Part shown: positions 9,054 through 18,133 of the stretch, piece by piece
Layout: every line of letters starts with the position of its first letter
Position numbering within the stretch: position 1 is the stretch's first letter
From: Bacteroidaceae bacterium
GTDB lineage: Bacteria; Bacteroidota; Bacteroidia; Bacteroidales; Bacteroidaceae
DNA: 64,000 bases
Assembly (NCBI GenBank): GCA_017483765.1
Contig: JAFUVE010000006.1
Coordinates: 1 to 64,000 of the forward strand
Reading direction: 5' to 3'
Notes under the pieces: model-generated
What the model saw: the letters and a program-made list of their open reading frames with translations, nothing else
What the model was told of the DNA's origin: nothing
The model's database searches: none
Made by a program: the position numbers and the translations under genes

Positions 9054-9854
9054 ATGTTGCTAAGAAACATATACGACAAGACAAGGCTCCTGTTCCGAAG
9101 GGATAAGGAGCCTTTTTTGCTGTTGAGGAAGATACTGGGGTTCTACCCCATGGACATCACTCTGTATCAGACCGCGCTCAAGCACAAGTCCACGAACTTC
9201 AAAGGGGGCAGCCACAAGAACAACGAGCGCCTGGAATTCCTCGGCGACGCCGTGCTGGGATGTGTGGTGGCCGACCTCCTCTATGAGAAATATCCCAAGC
9301 GCCAGGAGGGGTTCCTCACCACGCTCAGGAGCAAACTCGTGAGGCGGGACATGCTCAACAAGCTGGCCGACAAAATCGGACTCGACCAACTCGTGGACTA
9401 TTCCGGCAGAAAGACATCGGCACACAACAGCTATATGGACGGCAACGCGTTCGAGGCACTCGTCGGCGCTGTCTACCTCGACCGGGGATACGACTATGCC
9501 GTCTTTTTCATCCGCGACCGCGTCTTCCGCAAGCATGTCGACATCGAGGAGGTGTCGAAGACGGAGGAGAACTTCAAGAGCAAACTCATCGAGTGGTGCC
9601 AGAAACACCAGTTCGACTTCATCTTTGAAGTGGTCAGCGAGGTCGTGCAGCCCGACAGGAACTCCACGCTCTTCACGACCCGGGTCACCATAGAGGAGCA
9701 GTACTGCGGGACAGGCGAGGGCTACTCAAAAAAGGAAAGCCACCAGGACGCGGCACGCCACGCCTACGCACACATCAAGCGCGACAAGAACCTGTACAAT
9801 TCCATACTGGAATCCCACAAAAAACGGCTGAAAGAAGAAAAGACCGAAGAATAA
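9054..9854 (+). CDS. rnc: Ribonuclease III
   Basis: RNase III cuts double-stranded RNA, including rRNA precursors. The signature NERLEFLGDAVLG is at residues 57-69. The second catalytic cluster lies near residues 125-140 (GNAFEALVGAVYLD), and a double-stranded RNA-binding domain spans about 170-245. The roughly 30-residue N-terminal extension before the nuclease domain (DKTRLLFRRDKEP) is normal in Bacteroidetes and supports the start chosen. A terminator-like hairpin is embedded in its first codons. Confidence 0.95.
   Translation: MLLRNIYDKTRLLFRRDKEPFLLLRKILGFYPMDITLYQTALKHKSTNFKGGSHKNNERLEFLGDAVLGCVVADLLYEKYPKRQEGFLTTLRSKLVRRDMLNKLADKIGLDQLVDYSGRKTSAHNSYMDGNAFEALVGAVYLDRGYDYAVFFIRDRVFRKHVDIEEVSKTEENFKSKLIEWCQKHQFDFIFEVVSEVVQPDRNSTLFTTRVTIEEQYCGTGEGYSKKESHQDAARHAYAHIKRDKNLYNSILESHKKRLKEEKTEE
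9083..9118 (+). promoter_or_regulatory. Terminator-like hairpin inside the start of rnc
   Basis: AAGGCTCC (9083-9090) pairs with GGAGCCTT (9107-9114), followed by six T's ending at 9118. It lies in codons 10-22 of rnc, which are conserved as protein. It could be the fabF terminator or an attenuator that lowers rnc expression. Confidence 0.5.
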
Positions 9855-9920
9855 GCCCGTTTTTTGTTACGATTGGGTTAATTATTCCTTATTCATTCTT
9901 CAAAGTTCATTATATTTTCG

Positions 9921-9928
9921 TATCTTTG
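9921..9928 (+). promoter_or_regulatory. -7 motif TATCTTTG
   Basis: This exact TAnnTTTG match lies 25 bases before the ATG at 9954. It argues against the TTG at 9936, which would sit near the transcription start. Confidence 0.6.
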
Positions 9929-9953
9929 CCGTAATTTGTCAAACCAAACAACA

Positions 9954-11474
9954 ATGAATCCGACAAAACTACTTAATAAATTCTATTTCGCAAGAAGACA
10001 AAAAGCCATACAGCAATACGACAACCATGCTGAGGATATCCAGATGGAAGTCATGCGCCACTTGATAGACAGGGCAAAGGACACGGAGTGGGGCCGTCAG
10101 CACAATTTCTCCTCCATCAACACTTATGAGGACTTTGCTGCGCAGATGCCCGTTAACTCCTATGAGGAACTGAAAGGATATATCCACCGCATGCGCGAGG
10201 GAGAGAGCGACATCCTCTGGCCTGGAAAGGTGCAGTGGTTTGCCAAGTCTTCCGGTACAACCAACGACAAGAGCAAGTTCATCCCTGTCAGCAAGGAAGG
10301 ACTGAAAGGCATACACTACAAGGGTGGGTCTGACTGCATATCATGCTATCTGGCCATCCGGCCCAAAAGCAAGCTTTTCAAGGGTAAGAGCCTGATTCTG
10401 GGAGGAAGCCATGCCCCTAACCTGAACACGCCGAGCACGCTCGTTGGCGACCTCAGCGCCATTCTCATCGAGAACGTGCCAAAGGCCGTCAACCTCACCC
10501 GCATCCCGAAGAAGAAAGTCGCGCTGCTGTCGGACTTCGAGCAGAAGCGCGACCAGATTGCACGTATTGCCATGAACAAGAACGTGACCAACATCAGCGG
10601 CGTCCCGTCGTGGATGATGTCGGTGCTCACCCGTATGCTCGAGATCTCCGGAGAAGAGACCATCGACAAGATATGGCCCAACCTTGAAGTGTTCTTCCAC
10701 GGTGGAGTGGCCTTCACGCCCTACCGTGAGCAGTACAAGCGCATCATCCAGAATCCGGACATGTGCTATATGGAGACCTACAACGCCTCCGAGGGATTCT
10801 TCGGCATCCAGACCGACCTGTCCGACTCGTCGATGAAGCTCATGATTGACTACGGCGTCTTCTATGAGTTCATACCGATGAGCGAATTTGGAAAGAAAGA
10901 CGCAACGGTGGTTCCGCTGTGGGAGGTGCAGACAGGCGTGAACTATGCCATGGTCATCAGCACCACATGCGGACTTTGGCGATACGTCATCGGAGACACA
11001 GTGCAGTTCACGCAGAAAAACCCATACAAGTTCTTCATCAGCGGGCGAACCAAGCATTTCATCAACGCATTCGGAGAGGAACTCATCGTCGACAACGCGG
11101 AGAAAGGACTTGAGCAGGCATGCCTCGCCACGGGCGCGCAGGTCAGGGAATACACAGCCGCACCCATCTTCATGGACAACAACGCCAGATGCCGCCACCA
11201 GTGGATTGTGGAGTTCGCCAAGAAGCCGGAGTCGGTCAGCGAGTTCGCCGCCATTCTCGACCGGTCCCTGCAGGCCATCAACTCCGACTATGAGGCCAAA
11301 CGATACAAGAACATCACACTGCAGCCACTCGAAATCATAGAGGCAAAGACCGGCCTGTTCGACCAATGGCTGAAAAACAAAGGAAAACTGGGAGGGCAGC
11401 ACAAAATACCCAGACTCAGCAACTCACGCGAATATATCGAGGAGCTGATTGCCCTCAACCAGGAGGAAGAGTAA
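9954..11474 (+). CDS. GH3 auxin-responsive-promoter-like acyl-adenylate enzyme
   Basis: This 506-aa protein belongs to the GH3 family, relatives of plant acyl-acid-amido synthetases that activate a carboxylate with ATP and join it to an amino acid. Visible landmarks are the phosphate-binding SSGTTNDKSKFIP (near residue 100), YNASEGFFGIQ in the middle and RTKHFINAFGEELIVDNAEKG-type segments late in the chain. No signal peptide is seen. The bacterial substrate is unknown. I use the ATG at 9954, which fits the promoter spacing. It lies 36 bases upstream of the Ig-like lipoprotein gene and may share its transcript. Confidence 0.85.
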   Translation: MNPTKLLNKFYFARRQKAIQQYDNHAEDIQMEVMRHLIDRAKDTEWGRQHNFSSINTYEDFAAQMPVNSYEELKGYIHRMREGESDILWPGKVQWFAKSSGTTNDKSKFIPVSKEGLKGIHYKGGSDCISCYLAIRPKSKLFKGKSLILGGSHAPNLNTPSTLVGDLSAILIENVPKAVNLTRIPKKKVALLSDFEQKRDQIARIAMNKNVTNISGVPSWMMSVLTRMLEISGEETIDKIWPNLEVFFHGGVAFTPYREQYKRIIQNPDMCYMETYNASEGFFGIQTDLSDSSMKLMIDYGVFYEFIPMSEFGKKDATVVPLWEVQTGVNYAMVISTTCGLWRYVIGDTVQFTQKNPYKFFISGRTKHFINAFGEELIVDNAEKGLEQACLATGAQVREYTAAPIFMDNNARCRHQWIVEFAKKPESVSEFAAILDRSLQAINSDYEAKRYKNITLQPLEIIEAKTGLFDQWLKNKGKLGGQHKIPRLSNSREYIEELIALNQEEE

Positions 11475-11510
11475 GCAACCGTAATCACCTAAAAAGTACG
11501 CCATTAAGGC

Positions 11511-13928
11511 ATGCGGAAATTCTTTCAGCTATATTGCATCGTATTATGGGCAATACTGATGGTGGCATGCGCCAACCTCGGTACGCCAGACGGAGGTCCC
11601 TTCGACGAGGAACCTCCGAAAATCGTTGGCACATCGCCAAAGTTCGGTGCCATAAACTCCAAGCACAAGAAGATTGTGCTGATGTTCAACGAGAACATCA
11701 AGCTCGACAATGCCATGGAAAAGGTGGTGATCTCACCACCACAAATCAACCAGCCCGACATTGACGCAGCAGGAAAGAAAATCACCATCACGCTGAACGA
11801 CACCCTCAAGCCGGGACTGACATACACCATCGACTTCGCTGACGCCATTCAGGACAACAACGAGGGCAATCCGATGGAGGACTATGCCTTCACGTTCTCC
11901 ACGGGCGAGGTGGTCGACACCTTCCAAGTGTCGGGATATGTGCTCGACGCATCCAATCTCGAACCAATGAAAGGTCTGCTCGTCGGACTCTACCGGATTC
12001 CAGACGGGGAGACCGACGTGCCCGACAGCATTTTCCGGACCAAAGAGTTTGAACGCGTCTCCCGGACCGACGCCGCCGGACATTTCGTCATCAAGGGACT
12101 CGACCAGGAGGCACAATACCGTGCTTTCGCACTCAAGGACCAAGACCAGGACTTCCGCTTCAGCCAAAAAGCGGAGATACTCGGATTCAACAAAACCATC
12201 ATCACACCCTCAGCCAAGCCTGACATACGGCAGGACACCGTGTGGCACGACTCCATTCACTACGACTCCATCATCTACAAGCCCTACACCCATTATTATC
12301 CCGACGACATCGTGATCAAGGCATTCACAGAGGATGGACAGAACCGCGCCTACCTGAAGGGAGAACGGCCGCAACTGGAGAAATTCACAATCTATTTCAC
12401 GGCTCCTGACTCCGTCCTGCCAGTCATCAAAGGCATCAATTTCGATGAGAGAGACGCATTCGTCGTAGATGCCAATGAGGGTAGGGACACGCTCACCTAC
12501 TGGGTGCGCGACTCGCTCGTCTACAACAACGACACACTCTCATTCCTGATGACCTACAACTACACTGACACGCTCAACCAGCTGGTGGAACGGACGGACA
12601 CGATGCGGATGCTCTCCAAGGTGACGTATGAGAAGGTGCAGAAGCAGAAGAAAAACGAGTGGGAGGAATACCGCAAGAACTATATCAAGGAATACAAGCA
12701 GAATCTGCGTCGTCGTAAGCGTGAGGGCGCCAGCCCGGACGACGGTGGAGGCACGCCCCCCGACCCGTCTGCCCCTCTGCAGCCGGTACATATAGGAGAA
12801 AAGCCGAGCCAGCCGAGTCAGGCCGCTCCTGACTCTGTGGCGGCAAGGAAAGAAACCACGCCGAAGGTGAAGACCGAGGAAGAGGAATACGACGAGTTCG
12901 TCTACGACTTCGACGAACCCAAACCGGCTGCACCCACGAAGGACGAGGCGGCACGCGACACAACAGTGGTGCCACCCGACACGCTGCCCATCCCGACGGT
13001 GACAAAGACAGAGACAGAACCGTCCACAGCCTCTACCAGCAGCCGGAAAAAACGGGAAAAAGCGAAAAAAAGCCGCAAGTCGCGCAAGAAGCAGGCGGCT
13101 GATGCCGATTCAGGCGCAGGCGACGAGGCTGAGGCCAAGGAGAAAAAGTCCAGAAAGGAGAAGAAAAGCGAGAAGGACGAAGACATTGAGGTGCCACCGA
13201 TGCCGGAGACATTCCTGGAGGTGAAGTTCTCCAACGCGAGCATCAGTCCCGACCAGAATATCGACATCTCTTTCCGTGAGCCTATCGACACGGCCTATAT
13301 CGACAAATTCCATTTCTACCACACCGTGGACTCGGTGGACTACGACCTGCCGTTCCTCCTGAAGAGGATTCCAGGCAGCATGATGCAATACCGGCTTTAT
13401 GCCGAATGGGAGCCCGACAGCACTTACACGCTACGAGTGGACACCGGTGCGGTCGTCAGCATGTATGGCAAGCGGATGGCCGGCATGAAGAAGTCCATCA
13501 AGGTGAAAGGACTCGACAAGTTCAGCCAGCTCACCGTGAACCTTCACAACACCGACCCTTCAGCTGTCGTGATACTGCTCAACCAGAGCGGTAAGGAGAT
13601 GAAACGCCAGAAGGCGGAGGGCGGCAAAGTGGACTTCTTCTACGTGGACCCCGGCGTCTACTATCTGTCCATGTACTACGACCTGGACGGCAACGGCAAA
13701 TGGACCACCGGAGACTTTGACGCACAGCGTCAGCCAGAGCCCGTGTTCTTCTGTCCGCAGGAATTCAACCTGCGCGCCGAGTGGGAGAACAGCCAGGACT
13801 GGAATCCGGAGAGCACACCGCTGTTCAAGCAGAAACCGGAGAAAATCACGAAGCAGAAGCCCGACAAGAAAAAACAGCGCAAGAGCAAGAATGCGGAACG
13901 TGAGGAGAAGAAACGTAACGAAAAATAA
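11511..13928 (+). CDS. Large lipoprotein with N-terminal Ig-like domain
   Basis: The lipobox LMVAC puts the acylated Cys at residue 20, so the 805-aa protein should be anchored in the outer or inner membrane. Residues about 35-130 form a bacterial Ig-like (SbsA-type) domain: PKIVGTSPKFGAIN, then TYTIDFADAIQDNNEG and AFTFSTG. A carboxypeptidase-regulatory-like domain follows (about 140-230). The centre (about 385-575) is a low-complexity region rich in Lys, Glu, Pro and Ser. The C-terminus is beta-rich with a DGNGKWTTGDFD stretch, then a very basic tail. It sits between the GH3-like gene and rnhB. Its role is unknown; cell-envelope structure is a guess. Confidence 0.8.
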   Translation: MRKFFQLYCIVLWAILMVACANLGTPDGGPFDEEPPKIVGTSPKFGAINSKHKKIVLMFNENIKLDNAMEKVVISPPQINQPDIDAAGKKITITLNDTLKPGLTYTIDFADAIQDNNEGNPMEDYAFTFSTGEVVDTFQVSGYVLDASNLEPMKGLLVGLYRIPDGETDVPDSIFRTKEFERVSRTDAAGHFVIKGLDQEAQYRAFALKDQDQDFRFSQKAEILGFNKTIITPSAKPDIRQDTVWHDSIHYDSIIYKPYTHYYPDDIVIKAFTEDGQNRAYLKGERPQLEKFTIYFTAPDSVLPVIKGINFDERDAFVVDANEGRDTLTYWVRDSLVYNNDTLSFLMTYNYTDTLNQLVERTDTMRMLSKVTYEKVQKQKKNEWEEYRKNYIKEYKQNLRRRKREGASPDDGGGTPPDPSAPLQPVHIGEKPSQPSQAAPDSVAARKETTPKVKTEEEEYDEFVYDFDEPKPAAPTKDEAARDTTVVPPDTLPIPTVTKTETEPSTASTSSRKKREKAKKSRKSRKKQAADADSGAGDEAEAKEKKSRKEKKSEKDEDIEVPPMPETFLEVKFSNASISPDQNIDISFREPIDTAYIDKFHFYHTVDSVDYDLPFLLKRIPGSMMQYRLYAEWEPDSTYTLRVDTGAVVSMYGKRMAGMKKSIKVKGLDKFSQLTVNLHNTDPSAVVILLNQSGKEMKRQKAEGGKVDFFYVDPGVYYLSMYYDLDGNGKWTTGDFDAQRQPEPVFFCPQEFNLRAEWENSQDWNPESTPLFKQKPEKITKQKPDKKKQRKSKNAEREEKKRNEK

Positions 13929-13954
13929 CAGGGATTTCCAAAACACCATCAGCC

Positions 13955-14581
13955 ATGATACAAGACCATCATCTGCTTCCCTGCTACCATGAGGGGGTGA
14001 TAGAGGCGGGGTGTGACGAGGCTGGAAGAGGTTGTCTCGCCGGCAGTGTATATGCCGCAGCGGTCATCCTTCCCCCCGACTATGCCAACCCGCTGCTGAA
14101 CGACTCAAAACAGCTTTCAGAGAAAGCACGCTATCAGCTGCGCGAGCAGATTGAGCACGATGCGGTGGCATGGGCACTGGGCGTGGTCACGGCTGAGGAA
14201 ATCGACAAGATGAACATCCTGCGTGCCAGCATCACGGCCATGCACCGGGCTTTGGACCAGCTGAAAGTGAGACCGCAGGAACTGATTATCGACGGCAACA
14301 AGTTCTACCCTTACGGGAATCTGCCTTACACCACCATCGTCAAGGGCGACGGAAAATACCTCTCCATCGCCGCCGCGTCGATCCTGGCTAAAACCTACCG
14401 CGACGACTACATGAGGCAAATCCATCAGGAATACCCGTTCTACGGATGGGACCACAACGCAGGATATCCCACGAAAGAACACCGACAGGGAATTGCCGAA
14501 CACGGCATCTCCCCTTACCACCGAAAGACTTACAACCTGCTGGGCGACACCCAACTGTCGCTCGACTTTGATTTTGGATAA
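13955..14581 (+). CDS. rnhB: Ribonuclease HII
   Basis: RNase HII removes ribonucleotides from DNA-RNA hybrids. Catalytic motifs are present: CDEAGRGCLAGSV (first Asp-Glu pair near residues 20-21), the central IIDGNKF and the later SILAKTYRD with its Asp. The length of 208 aa is typical. It starts 26 bases after the lipoprotein gene. Confidence 0.95.
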   Translation: MIQDHHLLPCYHEGVIEAGCDEAGRGCLAGSVYAAAVILPPDYANPLLNDSKQLSEKARYQLREQIEHDAVAWALGVVTAEEIDKMNILRASITAMHRALDQLKVRPQELIIDGNKFYPYGNLPYTTIVKGDGKYLSIAAASILAKTYRDDYMRQIHQEYPFYGWDHNAGYPTKEHRQGIAEHGISPYHRKTYNLLGDTQLSLDFDFG

Positions 14582-14737
14582 GAAATCCAGTGACGCCCCT
14601 AAATTAAATAAAGACAAAAATAGTGTGTTCAAAAGTCTAAGATGTTTTTAGGAACTGTTTTTAGAAAGATATTTAGTATATGTATTATATTGGTATTAAA
14701 GACGAGCAATTTAGATTTAGAATCTTGAAGAACCATA

Positions 14738-15952
14738 CTAATCATTACCCTTCGTAAAATAAATGTCAATAATCTTACCTATAATTGCAAATAAAGTTGA
14801 TGTGATAAATATGTCGTATGTCTCATCGAAAAATATGTACGTAATAAGACAAATCACACTCATTAATAAAGAGTAGCCTAACCAAGACAAAAGCCAGTTT
14901 ATTATCATTTTGATGTATCCTCCCTTTTTTTCAAGCTGGAGAGTGTATTGGGATATCCATTTTATTGCTTGAACTTTATTAAGCGAATAATAAGCCATCA
15001 TTGCATAGACTATAAACATAAAGATTATAAATAACCATGATATGATGTGATGTCTGTTTAATAACGATAAATATGCGTTGAACAGAACTATTGTTCCAGG
15101 CATATTCCCTTTTACTGTATTATGAATGTCATTCTTCCTAAATGAACCAATTAATACGTATTTATAGTCTGCAAATTCCGGGTCTAATTTTAACAATCCG
15201 TCTTCGCCGTTAAGTGAGTCTGTGCCTAGAACATCCGTCCCTAAATTTAACCAATTCTTCCTCCCTTCATTGTCATAGGGATATTTAGAAATGAAATCAT
15301 AATTCAATATTATAGAACTTCTGGCTAATTTCCCATTGTCGGTATATGCAATACCCTTTTTTCTTACCTTGTGCCCGGTTATCTCTTCATACATTTTTAG
15401 AGGAAGACTTGAGCTTTCTTTGTTAAGATATGGATACTTCACAATACCATTTTTTTTCATTATGGTAAAGTAGTCTGCATATCCTGCTTTGGTATTCAAT
15501 CTGCTGTCAATCAGGTTGAGGTCGGAATGGCGTGGAATGGCAATTCTGTCCATAGATAGAATTACCGAAATGAGTTGACTGTCTTCGGGTGTCGAATAGG
15601 CTTCATCTAGAAAAATATCACAAAGTATATATTTATATCTGTTTCTATGATGTAAATAGTCGAGTATCCGAATTAATTTTTTTCTATCTGTTATATCTGT
15701 TTGACCTGCAGGAAGACCATATTCGTCTTTCACGTCTGTTAGCTGCCTATCGTAAGAGACATCAATCATTACAACACTGTCATTGTTATTTTCCTGTTCT
15801 CTGTTTCCTATTATGGTTCTTAAACTTTCGTAATTTGATATCAATCCTCCTTCACCACTAATTGCAAAATCTAAATTGGAAATGCAGTAGGATAAGATAC
15901 TTACTCCTACTGCAATAATAAACGATAATATAAGCTTGTATTTTCTTTTCAC
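14738..15952 (-). CDS. CHASE2-domain membrane protein
   Basis: CHASE2 is an extracytoplasmic sensor domain. Here one membrane segment (about residues 8-25) leads to a periplasmic region of some 270 residues with CHASE2 features: VVMIDVSYDRQL, a DRKKLIRILDYL helix and FADYKYVLIGSF. Three more membrane segments follow (near 300-322, 348-375 and 378-398). No kinase, cyclase or other output domain follows, unlike classical CHASE2 receptors. It is the last gene of a five-gene operon, 12 bases after the preceding one, and is strongly AT-rich. It may be a sensor or scaffold for the secreted proteases encoded upstream; that is inference. Confidence 0.75.
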   Translation of the reverse strand: MKRKYKLILSFIIAVGVSILSYCISNLDFAISGEGGLISNYESLRTIIGNREQENNNDSVVMIDVSYDRQLTDVKDEYGLPAGQTDITDRKKLIRILDYLHHRNRYKYILCDIFLDEAYSTPEDSQLISVILSMDRIAIPRHSDLNLIDSRLNTKAGYADYFTIMKKNGIVKYPYLNKESSSLPLKMYEEITGHKVRKKGIAYTDNGKLARSSIILNYDFISKYPYDNEGRKNWLNLGTDVLGTDSLNGEDGLLKLDPEFADYKYVLIGSFRKNDIHNTVKGNMPGTIVLFNAYLSLLNRHHIISWLFIIFMFIVYAMMAYYSLNKVQAIKWISQYTLQLEKKGGYIKMIINWLLSWLGYSLLMSVICLITYIFFDETYDIFITSTLFAIIGKIIDIYFTKGND

Positions 15953-15964
15953 TTTTGTTTTAAA

Positions 15965-16600
15965 TCATAATTTCTTTGGAACCAAAATAACTTTAAGGTT
16001 TCTGTATATGCAATAATGCCAATTTTGTTTACTGTCGTATTCAATGATATCTACATTAAATGGTTTGTTCGTTTGCATAGTTGATGAGAACATCTCTCTT
16101 GTTATTATTATTTTTTTATTGTCACTTGACATGTTTGCTATTTTTTTCTGCTTTGTTTTGCCGTCATAGTATTCTATTGTCTCTGTCATTGATGGCTCAA
16201 AATATATGCTGGCATCTACATCTATTTTGTCAATAAGATACAATAAATTGGGATCTACCTTGAAATCTTCTTTTTTAAGATTGTTTGGATTAATCACACC
16301 ACGTGTTGAAAGGTGGTTTGTTTTGCTCAAATACTCATCTAAAGAAGAACAAGATTCTGTTTTGAAAGGTTTTGCGACGATTGCAATTGTTTTCTTGCTT
16401 TTTAGATCAAACACTTTCATTGCCTGCATATCATCCTGCCATTGAATAACATCTGTTTTTTTGAATGTGCTCCCAGTTGACAAGTTTTTGTTGCCAATTC
16501 TGATGCTGTTTGTGTTGAGAAAAGTAATTTTGTAGTCTTGGGCAAGAATATTGCTGTTTGTGCAACACATCAGCATTACAAATAATAATCTCTTAATCAT
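15965..16600 (-). CDS. Secreted hypothetical protein of the caspase/CHASE2 operon
   Basis: A signal peptide is clear (MIKRLL, hydrophobic stretch, cleavage after ILAQ near residue 21). The mature part begins DYKITFLNTNSIRIGN and is beta-rich. It contains a SIRIGNKNLSTGSTF segment and a WQDDMQAMKVFDLKSKK segment. I do not recognise a named domain. It lies 25 bases after the papain-like protease gene and 12 bases before the CHASE2 gene, so co-expression is near certain. A structural or adaptor role for the CHASE2 protein is a guess. Confidence 0.65.
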   Translation of the reverse strand: MIKRLLFVMLMCCTNSNILAQDYKITFLNTNSIRIGNKNLSTGSTFKKTDVIQWQDDMQAMKVFDLKSKKTIAIVAKPFKTESCSSLDEYLSKTNHLSTRGVINPNNLKKEDFKVDPNLLYLIDKIDVDASIYFEPSMTETIEYYDGKTKQKKIANMSSDNKKIIITREMFSSTMQTNKPFNVDIIEYDSKQNWHYCIYRNLKVILVPKKL

Positions 16601-16625
16601 GTCTTTTGTTTTAATGGTTGATTAT

Positions 16626-18092
16626 TTATTTATGGGGTAACTCAACAATTAACGGAATTACGGTGTTGTTTGTTCTTGCACTGAATCCCATCTTGTTATG
16701 AATAAGACGAAGGTCTGACATTGGAGCTGCTTTGTTTCCAAACACATTCATAATTTTATCATAGAATGTTGATCCATTTGCTTTCTTTACTATATCTGAT
16801 ATTTCATCAACATCCATTTGTTCCTGACAATATAATATACAAACATAATCAGTTCCGCTTATGTTGTCTGTCTGAAAATACACTTTTTCATCAGGCAGTA
16901 CGATTTCGTTTTCTGAATAATCAAGAAGTGCACTGGTGTTGACCTGGTCAGGGAAAAGAGGCTGAGTATTATTGGTCAAGTCAGATGATATAATGTAAAC
17001 CCATGCAGACTTAGTGTTTGAAGCATAGGCTCTGAATTCTGTGTTGGATGGCAATTTTTCTTTTGCTGTGTAGTAGCAGAGACGCTTATCTGGGTTGAGT
17101 TGCATGTTTATTGTCTTCCCATTTTTCAGAATCAATTCAACCTCACCATCGAATTCATACTTCTTTTTGGAAGGAGTAGGACTTGGTATTGGGTTAGGCT
17201 CAGCTTTTCCTGTTTTCATTTCGTAGGCATACCATGCGTTACGAGCATAATCTTCATAGCTTACCCAGATAAACCCTTCGTTTGACCAAGAATTACCCCA
17301 TGAATTCATAATCTCAAATGCACCTCGTTTATTGCTGTTGGGAATTAAATGGTTGTCATCATAACCCACAATACACATGGCATGGCCTCCACGATATGTG
17401 TCAAGTTTACCATTCCAATTACCGTTAACTGGATATGAAAAAGATACATAACAGCACATGGCGGTTGCCACAGGACGATCTTCTGCAAGTGCCTTCTTTA
17501 CGGACTCTATGATATTATCTTTCGTATATTTCTCATATAAGGGTGTATGGTCTAAATAGTTGAAATCGCCATAGAATAATGTGGTGTAATCTTCTAATTT
17601 ATATTGACTGGCTTCTATGAATAGATTATTAGATAGATCTGACTCTTCTGCACACATATTAGCAAAAGACAACAACTTAGGGACACCTTTCTCTTTCATT
17701 AATCTTAAACCTTTTTGAACAGAGGCGCCACTTTTACAATTGTCATGAGTATTGTTAATCTGTGAATGTATAAATAGGGGAGAGAATGCCTCATCGGTAA
17801 TTCTTTTCCGATCGGTCCACCCGTTTTTGATTGCTTCACAAATGGTTCTTCCTCCATATGCTAATGACCAGCTTGTACATGTACCATAAGAGCCTTGACT
17901 TTTAGGATAAGGACAATATTTCCTTAAAGAATGGCTTGATGGTAGCTTTTCAAGAGAACGCGTTGACATCCTGGGCTTATTCTTGATTTTTACTGCCTCT
18001 TCTGGATCGTCAATGCAACCCAAATAATAATCTTGGGCTTCTATTTGTATGGTACATACAAATAATATTACGAACAAATATAATCCTTTCAT
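16626..18092 (-). CDS. Secreted papain-like (C1A) cysteine protease
   Basis: This 488-aa protein has a signal peptide (cleavage after IEAQ near residue 19) and a C1-family peptidase domain. The catalytic residues are readable: Cys72 in QGSYGTCTSWS, His237 in GGHAMCIVGYDD and Asn263 in MNSWGNSW. The Gln of the oxyanion hole (just before GSYGTC) is present. After about residue 290 comes a Pro-rich linker and then a beta-rich C-terminal region of unknown role. There is no long propeptide between signal and protease core, unlike many papains, so latency must be controlled another way. It follows the caspase-domain gene by 41 bases in the same operon. Confidence 0.85.
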   Translation of the reverse strand: MKGLYLFVILFVCTIQIEAQDYYLGCIDDPEEAVKIKNKPRMSTRSLEKLPSSHSLRKYCPYPKSQGSYGTCTSWSLAYGGRTICEAIKNGWTDRKRITDEAFSPLFIHSQINNTHDNCKSGASVQKGLRLMKEKGVPKLLSFANMCAEESDLSNNLFIEASQYKLEDYTTLFYGDFNYLDHTPLYEKYTKDNIIESVKKALAEDRPVATAMCCYVSFSYPVNGNWNGKLDTYRGGHAMCIVGYDDNHLIPNSNKRGAFEIMNSWGNSWSNEGFIWVSYEDYARNAWYAYEMKTGKAEPNPIPSPTPSKKKYEFDGEVELILKNGKTINMQLNPDKRLCYYTAKEKLPSNTEFRAYASNTKSAWVYIISSDLTNNTQPLFPDQVNTSALLDYSENEIVLPDEKVYFQTDNISGTDYVCILYCQEQMDVDEISDIVKKANGSTFYDKIMNVFGNKAAPMSDLRLIHNKMGFSARTNNTVIPLIVELPHK

Positions 18093-18133
18093 GCTATCAT
18101 ATAATTTTAGGTGAATTTTTGAATCTTTTATTA

